A DNA stretch of 64,000 nt. Origin: Vavraia culicis subsp. floridensis (taxonomy: Eukaryota; Microsporidia; Pleistophoridae). The position numbers and the translations under genes were made by a program. Each line of letters starts with the position of its first letter. The stretch's first letter is position 1. The DNA is taken from contig NW_007360627.1 of NCBI RefSeq assembly GCF_000192795.1, positions 2,398-66,397 of the forward strand, given 5' to 3'. Below, piece by piece: positions 45,838 through 57,078 of this stretch. The notes under the pieces were generated by a model that was given only the letters and a program-made list of their open reading frames with translations, did not search any database and was not told the DNA's origin.

Positions 45838-46899
45838 ATGTCCATTCTAAGAAAAACCGTAAAAACGGATAGAAAACTCATCGAGTTCTTTTCCAAGCCG
45901 CACACCCTTTCGCTCCTAGTTCTCCTCATATCCGTGCTGATATACCATGCATTCAACATGCCCAGCAATCCCTACAAGTCTGCGCTGTTCTCATCGTTCC
46001 TGGTGTTCAACGTGATCGGCATGCTGCAGTTTACCGACAGCATATTCAAGCGGCCCATCGCCATTCTGTGGCGCTGTGTAAAGGCAAGCAGCATATACTA
46101 CCTGGTGATTCTCGTCCTTATGTTCTACTTTGAGAAGGAGGACATGCGCAGAGCGCTGAGCTACTTCTACACCGAGCTGAACGTTCCGCTGCCACAGCGC
46201 TCGTACGCTACGCATTGCGAGATCAACATGCGCAACGTGATCAACCAGATAGACGTGTTTGTGCCGCTGCACATTTTTGGATGGTTCTTCAAGACCCTTC
46301 TGCTCCGCGATCGCACGATATGCTGGATACTGAGCGTGCTCTTCGAGTTTGCGGAGTACTCACTTCAGCACCAGCTCGACAACTTTGCAGAGTGCTGGTG
46401 GGACCATTGGATCCTTGACGTGCTCACCTGCAATTTTCTGGGCATTGAGATGGGCATGCTGTTCATCAAGCGGATGCGTGTAAAGCGCTACGAGTTTATA
46501 AAACTGTGCAACTCGTTGAAACGGTACGTCGCAATTATAACGCTCATTGCTTTTATCCTGGCGGCAGAGCTGAACGTGTTCTATCTCAAGTTTTTGCTGT
46601 ACATCCCGACGGAGCACAACATCAATCTGTACAGGCTGCTCATTTTTGTGCCTGGCGGTGCACTGGCCGTGAGAGAGGCATTCGAGTACTACGCGACCAG
46701 TGAGAAGATTGTGCGTGGGCAGCTGTGGCTGTCAATGGCAATCGTGTGTGTGGAGACAATGGTGGTGGTTAAGTATTCGAGGGGAGTGTTTGTCAGGCCC
46801 TTTCCCAGAGTTGTCGTGATGGGATGGTGCGCGGGGATCTTCGTTATCGTTCTGGGCGGTCTTTTCTTCTTTTTAAAGAATAATAAAATTCGTGGTTGA
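45838..46899 (+). CDS. Phosphatidylserine synthase (base-exchange, PTDSS type)
   Basis: 353 residues, polytopic membrane protein of the ER. Hydrophobic segments lie at about 22-40, 50-65, 84-98, 140-156, 160-176, 190-211, 228-256 and 305-346. The signature block spans about 148-206: GWFFKTLLLRDRTICWILSV, FEFAEYSLQHQLDNFAECWW, then DHWILDVLTCNFLGIEMG, nearly the animal/plant PSS1-PSS2 consensus with its ECWWDxxxLD core. The enzyme exchanges serine for the head group of phosphatidylcholine or phosphatidylethanolamine, using host-derived or own phospholipid; bacterial and yeast PSS are unrelated CDP-alcohol enzymes. It is shorter than animal PSS (about 470) but the core is complete. Confidence 0.93.
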   Translation: MSILRKTVKTDRKLIEFFSKPHTLSLLVLLISVLIYHAFNMPSNPYKSALFSSFLVFNVIGMLQFTDSIFKRPIAILWRCVKASSIYYLVILVLMFYFEKEDMRRALSYFYTELNVPLPQRSYATHCEINMRNVINQIDVFVPLHIFGWFFKTLLLRDRTICWILSVLFEFAEYSLQHQLDNFAECWWDHWILDVLTCNFLGIEMGMLFIKRMRVKRYEFIKLCNSLKRYVAIITLIAFILAAELNVFYLKFLLYIPTEHNINLYRLLIFVPGGALAVREAFEYYATSEKIVRGQLWLSMAIVCVETMVVVKYSRGVFVRPFPRVVVMGWCAGIFVIVLGGLFFFLKNNKIRG

Positions 46900-47725
46900 G
46901 AGATGTTTTCCTGAAAGATGTTTGTCTACGCATGTGCACGCACAGAGCATGTTAAAAATAAATTTACAGCCACGGCAGTTGGTGAATTTGGCCCATTTTT
47001 GATTGATTTGGTCATCGCTACGGTATCCTGAAATTTAAGAGAAACGGTGCTGGGTGTTCGGCAACAGCGATTTTTGCTCAGGTGCTGTTGCACGAGGAGG
47101 TAACCAAGCGTACTTCCTGTGACAGACAAGGTTTGTCGCTTAGGAAGGGCACTTTGCTCAATGCTGACGCAAAAAAGTAATATTTTTGACAAGGATGGTG
47201 TTTTACTGTGGAGTTGGCGTGCCGTGGCGCTACCTCGAAATAGTAACGGTTTGTTGTACCATAGGAGGGACACCTACAGCAAAAAGGTTGTAGCATTTTA
47301 TCTTAACGGCATTTGGTCGAGCAAACCATTTTATTTTATTGCAGAGCTCAGTTTCGAACCAAAAAATTAGGCAGTGAATCCATAATATTCATTTAAAGGC
47401 TGCTATGGAAATTCTTAATCAGAGGAAGGAAATGAGAGTTGCTATCACGCGAGCTGAAAACCGAGGAGCATAGCTTTGGATGTGGTAAAGTGTTTTGTTG
47501 CAGTCTACGCACGTGCTGGTTCTTCAGAATTCTTATTAAGGCTGTCTCTCGCTGTGTGCTCACTTGCCTTGGGATATCTTTCACTAAACGAACGCATCGG
47601 AGAGGATCGCTGGACCATCTTGATACATGAACATAAAACATTTGCCTTTCAGCTTTATTGACTTTGTTTCTGCAAAACCGAAAATGTACCATCTCATCAG
47701 TTCCCTGCCAAACGGGTCATCTTTA
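46900..47725. other. Spacer between PSS and SPT4
   Basis: No gene supported. A copy of the dispersed GAGGAGGTAACCAAGCGTAC motif lies at 47094-47113. Minus frame 47393-47692 starts with ATG (99 codons) but has no C-run or recognisable domain. Confidence 0.45.
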
Positions 47726-47757
47726 AGTATTTTTAATTAATTAGCCCCTCACAATCG
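47726..47757 (+). promoter_or_regulatory. SPT4 promoter: TATTTTTAATTA plus CCCC
   Basis: An A/T element (47729-47742) is followed by CCCC (47745-47748), nine bases before the ATG. Confidence 0.65.
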
Positions 47758-48075
47758 ATGTTGGCAGAAAAAAGCTACACCTCAAAAAAGAAGTACAAAG
47801 CATGCATGCTCTGTTCGGCGTTGATACCCATTCAAGAGCTGAAGAAAGAGGGCTGCAAGAACTGTAAGAACGCAAATAGCACCTCTTACAGTTACAAAGG
47901 GTTGATTGGTGTCCTAAAGAAGGGTGGATGGGTCGAGAAATGGCAGCGTATTGATGAATATGGCGAAGGATTGTACGCGATGACAGTTGAGGGAGATCCG
48001 GATGAAGAGGATGTGTGTGCGATTGAGGATGAGGGAAGGGCGTATTTTGACAGGAACGAATCGTTCAACATTTAA
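47758..48075 (+). CDS. SPT4: Transcription elongation factor SPT4
   Basis: 105 residues, the usual SPT4 length. The N-terminal zinc ribbon has Cys16, Cys19, Cys33 and Cys36 (KACMLCSALIPIQ and EGCKNCKN), followed by the NGN-binding part with SYSYKGLIGVLKKGGWVEKW and GLYAMTVEGD, matching the family (SFDGxIAxxxPxxSWVxKWQR...GxYAxxVxG). SPT4 pairs with the NGN domain of SPT5 to keep RNA polymerase II processive. The start is fixed by CCCCTCACAATCGATG. Confidence 0.93.
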   Translation: MLAEKSYTSKKKYKACMLCSALIPIQELKKEGCKNCKNANSTSYSYKGLIGVLKKGGWVEKWQRIDEYGEGLYAMTVEGDPDEEDVCAIEDEGRAYFDRNESFNI

Positions 48076-49089
48076 ATGGTATGTTACCAGGTTGCTTGGC
48101 TGTTCATATGAGGAGTTATACGCAAAAAATAAATTTGTTGTATTGAGCAGTTGGTCAATACGTGTTTGGCTCAATACGTCGATTAAACATGCGAAATATT
48201 TCCGTTTTACTAAACTTGTTGTTCCTATCACTGCCAAAAGCACTTGAACAGGTAACATTTCTATTTTTTCAACAGCAGCTTTGTTTGGTGCCACCTTGCG
48301 TTCACATATTCTGTTCAATACGCTTAGGGCCAATCCCAGTCATAGCCCTTAGCACCAACGGCCTAATTTAACACGTGTTGAAATGTAGGATGGCCCGCGA
48401 ACCCTTCTGAGAGGGCACTGGTATTTCCAATTGCTGCCAATCCTTCTTCAAAACCAGTTTACAACATGTTTAAAGATTAGAACGCTGATCTGCATCGCCA
48501 TTTAACACTTCACAACGAATTACCGCATCCCGTTTCTTAAATAATCGCTTAGCCATACCAAACACGGATAAGCCGTACAATGGCTTCACCAAAATTCATC
48601 CACAACCGTACTCAGGCCAACAAGGAAACTTCTTAAATGCATCTTCTGCCAGTACTCCTCTTTAACGCGATGATACGTGCTTCTTGCACTTCCACAGCTT
48701 GTTCTACCTTTCGCAACATGCACCTTTTAACACGATATTTTGGTCTAATAAATTAACCATTGCTGTAAAACCTGTGAGCGTGCGCATTGATCATTCATCA
48801 CATTGATAATTCAGTAACGGCACACGACACAGTTCGTGTTCATTGTTCCACTCTCTTCTGCAGTTCTGTTAAACACGTCTTAGCGTGCTCCACGCACAAG
48901 GCAATGCTCATCCTCATTTTTATAGCAGAACACTGCCGGAGCATAGAGCGTACAAAACAGAAATGTAAGCAAAAAATGGACGAAGAAAACACATGGGCCT
49001 TTTACAACCCGCACGCATCACCAATAACACCAGTGCGCCCCTCGTAAAACACTCACTCCGGGACACTCCTCCTATAAAACGCTTTTTAA
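48076..49089. other. Spacer between SPT4 and p24
   Basis: No gene supported. A plus frame ending at 49047 has an ATG at 48904 (47 codons), too short to call. Confidence 0.5.
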
Positions 49090-49692
49090 TCACAGTAGCT
49101 TCTTCATTCTAAAGAACTTCTCGATTTTCTTCATTTGATACAAATTGACACCGACAAACACAACAAACGTGAGGAAGGAAAGGAACGTAACGGACGCAAA
49201 CAGTGTCTTCTGCGATCTCATGATGGCAAACATCTTCTCCTTCTTCGCCTGTGTCCTCATAATAACCTGGTGCAGCAGCTTCTCAAATTCAATGAGCTGC
49301 TTAATTGCCGGCTCGACCGCGTGTGACTTGGCCACATCCTTATCGAACGTGTTAAACTTCGAGTAAAACGATAGTTGCATTTTTCCGGGTTCGTACGGTA
49401 TGTTTGGATCGATAGGAAGCAGCTCAATGTGAATCCTGAGGTTTTTAGGCTCGTCGTTCACAAAGCTGAAGTGCGTTCTTTCGTTCGGCGTGAGATTGGG
49501 TGAGTAGAAAAGCACGCGATCATCAGAGACCGATTCGATGGTAACCGTGTACTTGCAGTTGTTGCCCTGTGATGGCGAAAAGAATCCCTGCGTGATCTGG
49601 TTGGCCAGCAGACTGTGCATATACGTCTCCACATGCGTATTCTTGGGGAGTATGTGGACGAGTGCCGTGATACAGGAGAGGAAGACAAACAT
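49090..49692 (-). CDS. p24/EMP24 family cargo receptor (TMED)
   Basis: 200 residues, the standard p24 length. Signal peptide MFVFLSCITALVHIL, a GOLD-type beta domain (about 19-120) with a single pair of luminal residues around NNCKYTVTI, a coiled-coil helix (about 135-160, IKQLIEFEKLLHQVIMRTQ), a transmembrane helix (SVTFLSFLTFVVFVGVNLY) and a short basic tail ending KKLL, which fits the KKxx COPI retrieval signal. p24 proteins cycle between ER and Golgi in COPII/COPI vesicles and help export of GPI-anchored proteins, which fits the neighbouring PGAP3-like gene. The frame opens at a TTG 11 codons earlier; I chose the ATG at 49692, preceded by two C-runs (CCCCACCCCCACAA). Confidence 0.9.
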   Translation of the reverse strand: MFVFLSCITALVHILPKNTHVETYMHSLLANQITQGFFSPSQGNNCKYTVTIESVSDDRVLFYSPNLTPNERTHFSFVNDEPKNLRIHIELLPIDPNIPYEPGKMQLSFYSKFNTFDKDVAKSHAVEPAIKQLIEFEKLLHQVIMRTQAKKEKMFAIMRSQKTLFASVTFLSFLTFVVFVGVNLYQMKKIEKFFRMKKLL

Positions 49693-50830
49693 TTGTGGGG
49701 GTGGGGACAAAAAAAGTTTTATCAATTTTTAATGAAGATCGGAACCGAGTAATGGAACAGAACAATGTACAGGAACGAACAAATGGGAAAATGTATAAAA
49801 AGGTGATGTTGACAAAGAGGCTGGAGAGCGTTTGTTGCGCATATTTCTAAGAAATTGCATCAGGTAAAAATAAAACAGAACTATCGCTGAAATGATGAGA
49901 AGTGCTTGCAAATTTAAAATGTGGTGATGGTTTATTTAGTACGTATGCCAAGGATCAATAGAACACGACGATTCTCGGGAGCAACCTTGCCATTCAATCG
50001 ATGCGCAACCAAGAAATAAAAAATAGGAGATGTGTGTATGTGGTGGTTGGAGCGTATTAAATCGATTAATCTACCTTTTCAAATAACAGAGGTGCACAAA
50101 TGGTGTTTAAACTTAACTTTTCCATATTCACCCACTTTATTGACCGTGTCGCTAGATCATAAATAAAATAATGTGCTCAGTCACAAAGAAAATATGACTT
50201 AAATAAAGATAAAAATGGCACCAACATAGCTCGTTATAGAAATGATGCCGTTCAGGTACGGTGCAACCACCTAAAAGACAATCTTATGATCACTATCGTT
50301 GAATTATCACGCTTTCCTACTGCACTAAATAAAGCACCTCCTTGAACAGCAAATACGGTGCCCTACCTACCTTATACCACACAATCAACACCTGCACTGA
50401 GCAAAAAAACATTTCTGGTCCACTATCACTGAGTGTACACATCAATCTCCATTTTATAGTAATCGTGAATTGTGCCCTACCGTTGTCGCAGCTAATTTAG
50501 TACATCATGCCAATACATGAGAAAAATACCGATTCATGAACCAAAAGCTGTTTAAACTAAGATAGATAGTAAATTACCAAGAAACTATATCTAGTGGGCA
50601 GAGCGCAGTGCTAGCAATTAAATCAATTTTTGGAAGGAGATCGATGGCAAGTAAATGCCTTTCAATTCGGTAATAAACGCGCAATTAGCACAGCGGTCGA
50701 AAGGCTGTGAAAGACTGCCCGTATTTGCAATCCAATGATAAACCACGTATTATATCCGATAAACTGGGCAAATTGCAAGAACGACGTTCAAAATGGAATT
50801 TAATACCTGCTGAGCAAGAAGCTGCTCATA
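49693..50830. other. Spacer between p24 and the PGAP3-like gene
   Basis: AT-rich; no gene seen. The C-runs of the p24 promoter are at 49697-49706. Confidence 0.5.
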
Positions 50831-52321
50831 CTAGCGATCACCTCCCATCAAGGAGATTTCTTCCTCTAAGTAACGATTGTAGTAGAAATTCTGTATTCCA
50901 ATAAAGAGGTGCCACATAGCATGCGAATCAAGAACAAAGCAAAACGGCTCAATGTCAGACGATTCCGCCATCAGACCTATAATCGTGAAAAAAACGACGT
51001 ATTTGATGTACCTGTTGTGGAAAAAGACGGATTGAATGAGAATAGCGGTGAGAAAAAGGAAAATAAAAATACCTGACACGAATTTGAGAGCCTTGGGATC
51101 AAAATTGCTAATATTATGATGTACAACCGATATATACACAAGAGCAAGCAGGTTGAACAGATGTGTTGTTACTTCTTTGACGTTGCTTACCTTGAAGGAC
51201 AGCAGAAGACGTACGGTTGCCGTGTAGAAATAATACATAATTCCTAAAAGTGCGCTGAAATAGTCACAAAAACGGGTGAAGCGGTTATCATCGATGTGTA
51301 GCAGGATAGAACCTACCCATGTTACGCAGCTAATGTAGTACTGGGTGGTGTAAAGGTTGTGGAGCGGTGTTTTTCTGCCGCGTATTCGTGTATGATACGC
51401 TATAACAGTATTGAACAACGATAACACGGAAAGTATGACGGAGATTATTTCGGTGCATTGCAGAATCGGCACGAATGCATAGCGGTCCCTTCGTTTGATG
51501 TTCCGTATGTTTAAAGTCCTGAGGGCTGCCAAATGAGCATGGCGCTCTTTGATACGTGACGGCGAGCGCAGGAACAGCTTATCGACAATGGAGTGTTCCG
51601 GTGCGTGGTCATTGTAGAATGATATGTAGGTTTCGATAAATTGCTCAATTTGCTCCTGGGACAATCTGTGAAACTTGAATATCTCGTGCGTGTAGTTCTC
51701 CAAACAGTACGCATTCCTGCTTTCACAGGACCTTGCGGCCACATGACTTGCTCTTGTGGTAGAACTGCGCGATATTATCTTAATCGATTCGTTTGTGTCC
51801 ATGTTTTGACCATTGATCAGATATGCGCAAAACCATTTGAACAAATCTTTGAGGCAGTTCCTGAAATTTAATGTCGATTTAAAAAGGATTTGAAACCGCG
51901 TGTCATTGTTCAAACCATCGATCCGTTCGTTTCTTCCTTTTTCATCAGCTTTTGCGCACATCGCTGCTAAACTGTTCTCAATAATTTCTTCTGTCTCATT
52001 CCCGCCATTAGCCGTGTACCGTCTGCTTTTTGCCTTCCCTCGTTCCACATCTCTACGGCAATCATCCCCTACACGGTTTATGGTTATTTTGCCGAATGCA
52101 TTATCGTGCGAATCCATGTTCTTGAACGTTCCAAACGACTTATTTCTAATCACATTCTTCTCCGCACACATCCCATTATCACTTGCGTGTTCGTTAACAC
52201 TTTCATCTGAATTTTGTATTTCACTCTCATATTTTACAGAATCAACAAAATTTTTTACCAAAACGATGTGAGTAGCACACAACAAGCCAATTATTGCTCT
52301 ATAACGCCAATTACAGTCCAT
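50831..52321 (-). CDS. Per1/PGAP3-like GPI-lipid remodelling protein (CREST family)
   Basis: 496 residues. A signal-like N-terminus (RAIIGLLCATHIVLV) is followed by about 150 polar, probably disordered residues, a Cys-containing segment (about 155-220) and then about seven hydrophobic helices (roughly 275-480). CREST-type motifs are present: SILLHIDDNRFTRFCDYFSA (S-x3-H and the D-Y pair) and, near the end, EPFCFVLDSHAMWHLF (family D-A-H-A-x-W-H). This combination is that of Per1/PGAP3, the phospholipase A2 that removes the sn-2 acyl chain of GPI anchors in the ER or Golgi. The usual family length is about 320-360, so the N-terminal region is extended by about 150 residues. A CCCC lies 18-20 bases before the ATG. 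Family call good; catalytic activity inferred. Confidence 0.75.
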   Translation of the reverse strand: MDCNWRYRAIIGLLCATHIVLVKNFVDSVKYESEIQNSDESVNEHASDNGMCAEKNVIRNKSFGTFKNMDSHDNAFGKITINRVGDDCRRDVERGKAKSRRYTANGGNETEEIIENSLAAMCAKADEKGRNERIDGLNNDTRFQILFKSTLNFRNCLKDLFKWFCAYLINGQNMDTNESIKIISRSSTTRASHVAARSCESRNAYCLENYTHEIFKFHRLSQEQIEQFIETYISFYNDHAPEHSIVDKLFLRSPSRIKERHAHLAALRTLNIRNIKRRDRYAFVPILQCTEIISVILSVLSLFNTVIAYHTRIRGRKTPLHNLYTTQYYISCVTWVGSILLHIDDNRFTRFCDYFSALLGIMYYFYTATVRLLLSFKVSNVKEVTTHLFNLLALVYISVVHHNISNFDPKALKFVSGIFIFLFLTAILIQSVFFHNRYIKYVVFFTIIGLMAESSDIEPFCFVLDSHAMWHLFIGIQNFYYNRYLEEEISLMGGDR

Positions 52322-54537
52322 TTTGACGAGATAAGAAATTTAGGGGTGCTTTGCCATTTATTGATCATTTTGTTGGGAAATGACTTTTTCATCCATTTGC
52401 AATGCGGATAAACACCAAACTTACGATGATTGATGTTTCTACGTGATGACTACGAATCACAAATAACAATATTTCAAAAGCAAAAAGCAATAAATGTAAT
52501 TAACCTATTTTTGGAAGTAGAAAAAAGATTTAGTGCTTTCTGCACGTTGATTGATGTTGAAAGATGGTTTCCTCTGAAAAAGAAAACGTTAGATCGATAA
52601 AAATTAATTTGTTTACACCACTCCTCATTGCTTGCATCCTTTCTGAACTAACAAAATTTGTCTTGCGAGTTGCCGTGAGCTTTGAGGTGTATTAATTAAA
52701 CAATCTTCCAAGAAAGCACCTGAAAATTTAAATAAAGCATATTTATCGGAAAATGGAATCATGATCGCATTACATACCACATTTGTTCAAACCTCATATC
52801 CCAAAAACGAATACTTTTGAATACATCTATGCAAAACTGTTATACAGCCATGTATTAGTATTATGAGTTCTTCTCAGTCATCAGCCCAGCACATGCTCGA
52901 TCTGTTTGTTAGCAATTTCTATTCCACTTTAAGAAATGGTAATTTGTCATTTCATTCTCTTGAATCGCATTCAACGATTTGTAGGAGATAAAAAAGTGAT
53001 CGGTTTTTTTATTAGCGTTTTTCAAATATTTTTGATCAATGCACTTTACATAAGCCTACCTTAATACACCAGGTCTTGTGAAGATGTCCCTTCTTCTATG
53101 GTCTACCGATCAGTCATCCGCATAGTTTTTACTGTAGATATGTGAACAAAGGCTCTCCAGCAAGACATAGGTGATGTATCTTGAACATGGAATGCATTCA
53201 ACAGCTTTAGCCCAACTCGACCGACAAAACTGAGTAGGTTGATCACCAGCAAGATGATGCAATAAACAAACTGGTCTCCACAAAAATATGTATCAAGAGC
53301 TGTTTAATGGCAGTTTATTCAAATAATTAATATTTAAGATCTTTGTGTCAAAATTGTGCCATGATCGCTCAATATTCTTGATTATGATTTTTTGTTTATC
53401 AATCTCGCTACACTACCGCATAATGCGACATATCTTAGCACAATTCCCGGTAATTTACAATTATCACCATTTACAGGCTTTCACTGATAAAATGTGTGCC
53501 CATCATCATTTCTTCCTATGCTGTATAAGATAAAATATGTATAAAAAGACAGCTCAAAACTGATTAATAATCAGTTCTTGGACAGGTCAAAAACTTTTAC
53601 TAAACATTTTTGCATGTAACAAGGAACCAGCACTTACTTCATTTCTGAAATGAACCTAGTGGTTCTTTTAAAACAACATTTAGAGGTGATTACCGAATGC
53701 AAATTATTTTTTTACCTTTACCAAAAGATCTTAAATAATATACAAAATATAACATGACATGATATTGGGAGAAATTATTTTACTTAGCAATCAAACTTTG
53801 TTCTGTACCCAATGTATATTAAATAATTTGGAGTAATAATGTATTATGGCAGCTAGAGAATTCCTGAAATCTCATCATTTACCGTTCTGTGATTGTGTAT
53901 TTATATTTTCTACGAACACTACTGCTGTACGCAGTGATACATTTTATTTTTTGAGCCTGTTCACCATTATCATGCTTTGTCGTTTTGTGATCTGAAGGCT
54001 TCAAAGATTAACACAAAAATGTTGCATAGAGGAATTCGAATTATGTACTGTCGTAAATGAGAATGAATTTCGTCACTCAGCCACCAATCCTCATGTTGGT
54101 TTGCAACACTAGCACTTCCATAACTATCCCTAGACTTAGGATGCTGCTCTGCATTGTATCGTTTTTTAGCTTTGTTTAGCTTCAACACCATCTCTCAATA
54201 TATTGGTACATCTTTTTCTTCTTTTTGCTGATAGCATATCAATTTGAGAGAAAACAGCTGTGCTGTAAAATTGCTACAAAACCACACAAATATTTGCATA
54301 ATAAATACTAATTAAATTGATCAGACTATAATACCACATTTAACATTTTTATGTTGCTGTCATTTACAATTTTTCCAATTGCCTGTCAAAAAGATGCAAC
54401 ATGGTCATCAAGACCACAGTGATTAGTGCTCATTCCTAGTCAACAACCATATGTAAATATGCTATTACGATAGAATATTTCTAATTAAATACCAGTTTAG
54501 TAACAATTGTGTCATGGCTCTACAACANNNNNNNNNN
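52322..54537. other. AT-rich spacer
   Basis: No gene supported. All frames are short (longest about 73 codons) and lack start signals or protein-like composition. Confidence 0.55.
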
Positions 54538-55313
54538 NNNNNNNNNNNNNNNNNNNNNNNNNNNNNNNNNNNNNNNNNNNNNNNNNNNNNNNNNNNNNNN
54601 NNNNNNNNNNNNNNNNNNNNNNNNNNNNNNNNNNNNNNNNNNNNNNNNNNNNNNNNNNNNNNNNNNNNNNNNNNNNNNNNNNNNNNNNNNNNNNNNNNNN
54701 NNNNNNNNNNNNNNNNNNNNNNNNNNNNNNNNNNNNNNNNNNNNNNNNNNNNNNNNNNNNNNNNNNNNNNNNNNNNNNNNNNNNNNNNNNNNNNNNNNNN
54801 NNNNNNNNNNNNNNNNNNNNNNNNNNNNNNNNNNNNNNNNNNNNNNNNNNNNNNNNNNNNNNNNNNNNNNNNNNNNNNNNNNNNNNNNNNNNNNNNNNNN
54901 NNNNNNNNNNNNNNNNNNNNNNNNNNNNNNNNNNNNNNNNNNNNNNNNNNNNNNNNNNNNNNNNNNNNNNNNNNNNNNNNNNNNNNNNNNNNNNNNNNNN
55001 NNNNNNNNNNNNNNNNNNNNNNNNNNNNNNNNNNNNNNNNNNNNNNNNNNNNNNNNNNNNNNNNNNNNNNNNNNNNNNNNNNNNNNNNNNNNNNNNNNNN
55101 NNNNNNNNNNNNNNNNNNNNNNNNNNNNNNNNNNNNNNNNNNNNNNNNNNNNNNNNNNNNNNNNNNNNNNNNNNNNNNNNNNNNNNNNNNNNNNNNNNNN
55201 NNNNNNNNNNNNNNNNNNNNNNNNNNNNNNNNNNNNNNNNNNNNNNNNNNNNNNNNNNNNNNNNNNNNNNNNNNNNNNNNNNNNNNNNNNNNNNNNNNNN
55301 NNNNNNNNNNNNN
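54538..55313. other. Assembly gap (776 N)
   Basis: A run of N immediately upstream of the LRR-like gene; the 5' part of that gene may lie in it. Confidence 0.98.
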
Positions 55314-55345
55314 TTCCAAAGACCGTATAATTTGTCTACGAGACT

Positions 55346-56655
55346 ATGAGGTTTGGTTTGTATTTTTCTGTTAAGCAAGAGGACAGCACAGAGCCACCGG
55401 GAGGATTGAATGTTTCTATTGACGAGACGAGCATTGAGATGGTGAAATGTATTTTTGCAAAATACCGTATTATGTTCTTGAAACTTGTTGTTCGTAGGTT
55501 GTTGGAAGATTTATCTGATCTCAGAGATATGATACAGCAATTTTATTTCATTACTGATCTATATCTTCATAACTTGACGCATGAATATACAGATCGGATC
55601 TATGAACCTCATAGAACAGTGCAAGATTTTATAAATATTGAAAAAACTCCAAAATTACGAACGCTAACAATTATCCGTATGATAGTTGCTGATGAATTTT
55701 TAGAGAAAGTAAGTAACACAGCACTGGAAAATCTGACTTTTACCGAATGTATTTTTCTCACTTCAGAAGGTACTGAGAAACAACCGAAAAAAATTAAGTT
55801 AGCATTTGGAGAATCATATAAAGCAGTCTGCTTCGACATGTGCGGTATATATATTGAAGACATAAAATCACAAACCATATGTCAATCGCACCATGCAACA
55901 ATTATCATTGAACTGAGTAACTGTATAAATCTACGTACTCTGACAGTAAACTCGGGTCGATATGTGAATGTTGTGCTTAGGAACAAAAAATAATCGATCC
56001 ACGACAGGCATCATTGCATGGGTTAAGAAAAAAACCGCTGTTCGTGTCTTCTCGGTGTTCTAGGGTTAGATTAGAGTATTTATCAATTGAAATATTGGAC
56101 GTAAGGCTCGCAGTCAAGTTTTTGAAGACAATCAACAAAAAGAGACTTAAACATTTGATGTTAACTTATTCCACTTGTGAACATTATTTTGATGCTGTTG
56201 ACATTTTTGGTATAGACTTTGTTGCCCTTGAAGTTTTGGAAATTGATGCTAGCGATTGTGATTTAGAGCTGAAGAATAATCACATCAGTAGAGTAAATAT
56301 GAAAATGTTAAAATTACTGAAAATTAAGTGTTGGCGTGCAAATAGAGCACTCATTCAAATGATAAATGAACAGCAAACGTTAAAACATCTGGAAACGGAG
56401 CTATATAATGGTATATTTGTTAGTCATAAACTTTTGTTGCAACAATGTGGTTTAGAACATTCATTGGAGGATCTCCTCATCAGTTCTTATCTGCCTCTGC
56501 CACTTAAGGAACTGGTAACGCTGATAAATCGTTATAAGCAAGTAGATGCTTTTTTGTTGGTCAATTGCATGCACACATCAACCATTATTGTGGCTGTGAA
56601 TATAACTATTGTCTTTACTTACATCAAGTTCGCCGTGCTACTAGATAATGGCTAA
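55346..56655 (+). pseudogene. LRR-like gene, frame broken at an A6 run, 5' end uncertain
   Basis: Two consecutive frames read as one leucine-rich-repeat-like protein. The first (55346-55993) has units such as LRTLTIIRMIVADEFLEKV, ALENLTFTECIFL and NLRTLTVNSG; the second (open from 55981 to 56655) continues with RLEYLSIEILDVRLAVKFL, RLKHLMLTYSTCEHYF, ALEVLEIDASDCDLEL and TLKHLETELYNG. The spacing of Leu and the (L)xxLxL..C pattern fit degenerate LRRs. One base fewer or more in AACAAAAAATAATC (55984-55990) accounts for the shift; the string A-AAA-AAT also has the form of a slippery heptamer. Large LRR families of unknown, possibly host-directed, function are known in Trachipleistophora. The first ATG (55346) has no C-run, and the frame is closed by a stop at 55328, so the true start may be in the gap. 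Confidence 0.55.
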
Positions 56656-57078
56656 TTAACTGTTTGTTCTTTTTTCACATAACAAAGACAGCCAAAAGCT
56701 GATTAGACAGTTCGAGAAAATGTAAAATCTTTTTCACATCTTTGCATGGATATGGAGTCAAAAATTGTCATAAAATTTATTTTTTCCAGAATGTTCTCAG
56801 CTGCTCTTAATAAAATAACACGAAAATGGTACGATATTACCAGCCGAAAATTAATACACTAGCTCTATTAAAGATTTAAAAAAGTGAAAAACAGTACGGC
56901 ATATTTAAAGAACGAAATACTATTAATGAGTGGTGATTTTGTTTTGGTTTATAAATGGAATAATATAACTAGGTTTTAATCAAAAATAAATCGATTATTC
57001 TAAACATAATATCTCTCAGGTTACGTGGTATGCCAATCACTTGTTTAAAGACGTTTATTCGTATCTTTAAATACGTTT
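56656..57078. other. AT-rich spacer
   Basis: Nothing but AT-rich sequence between the LRR-like gene and the convergent gene that follows. Confidence 0.5.
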
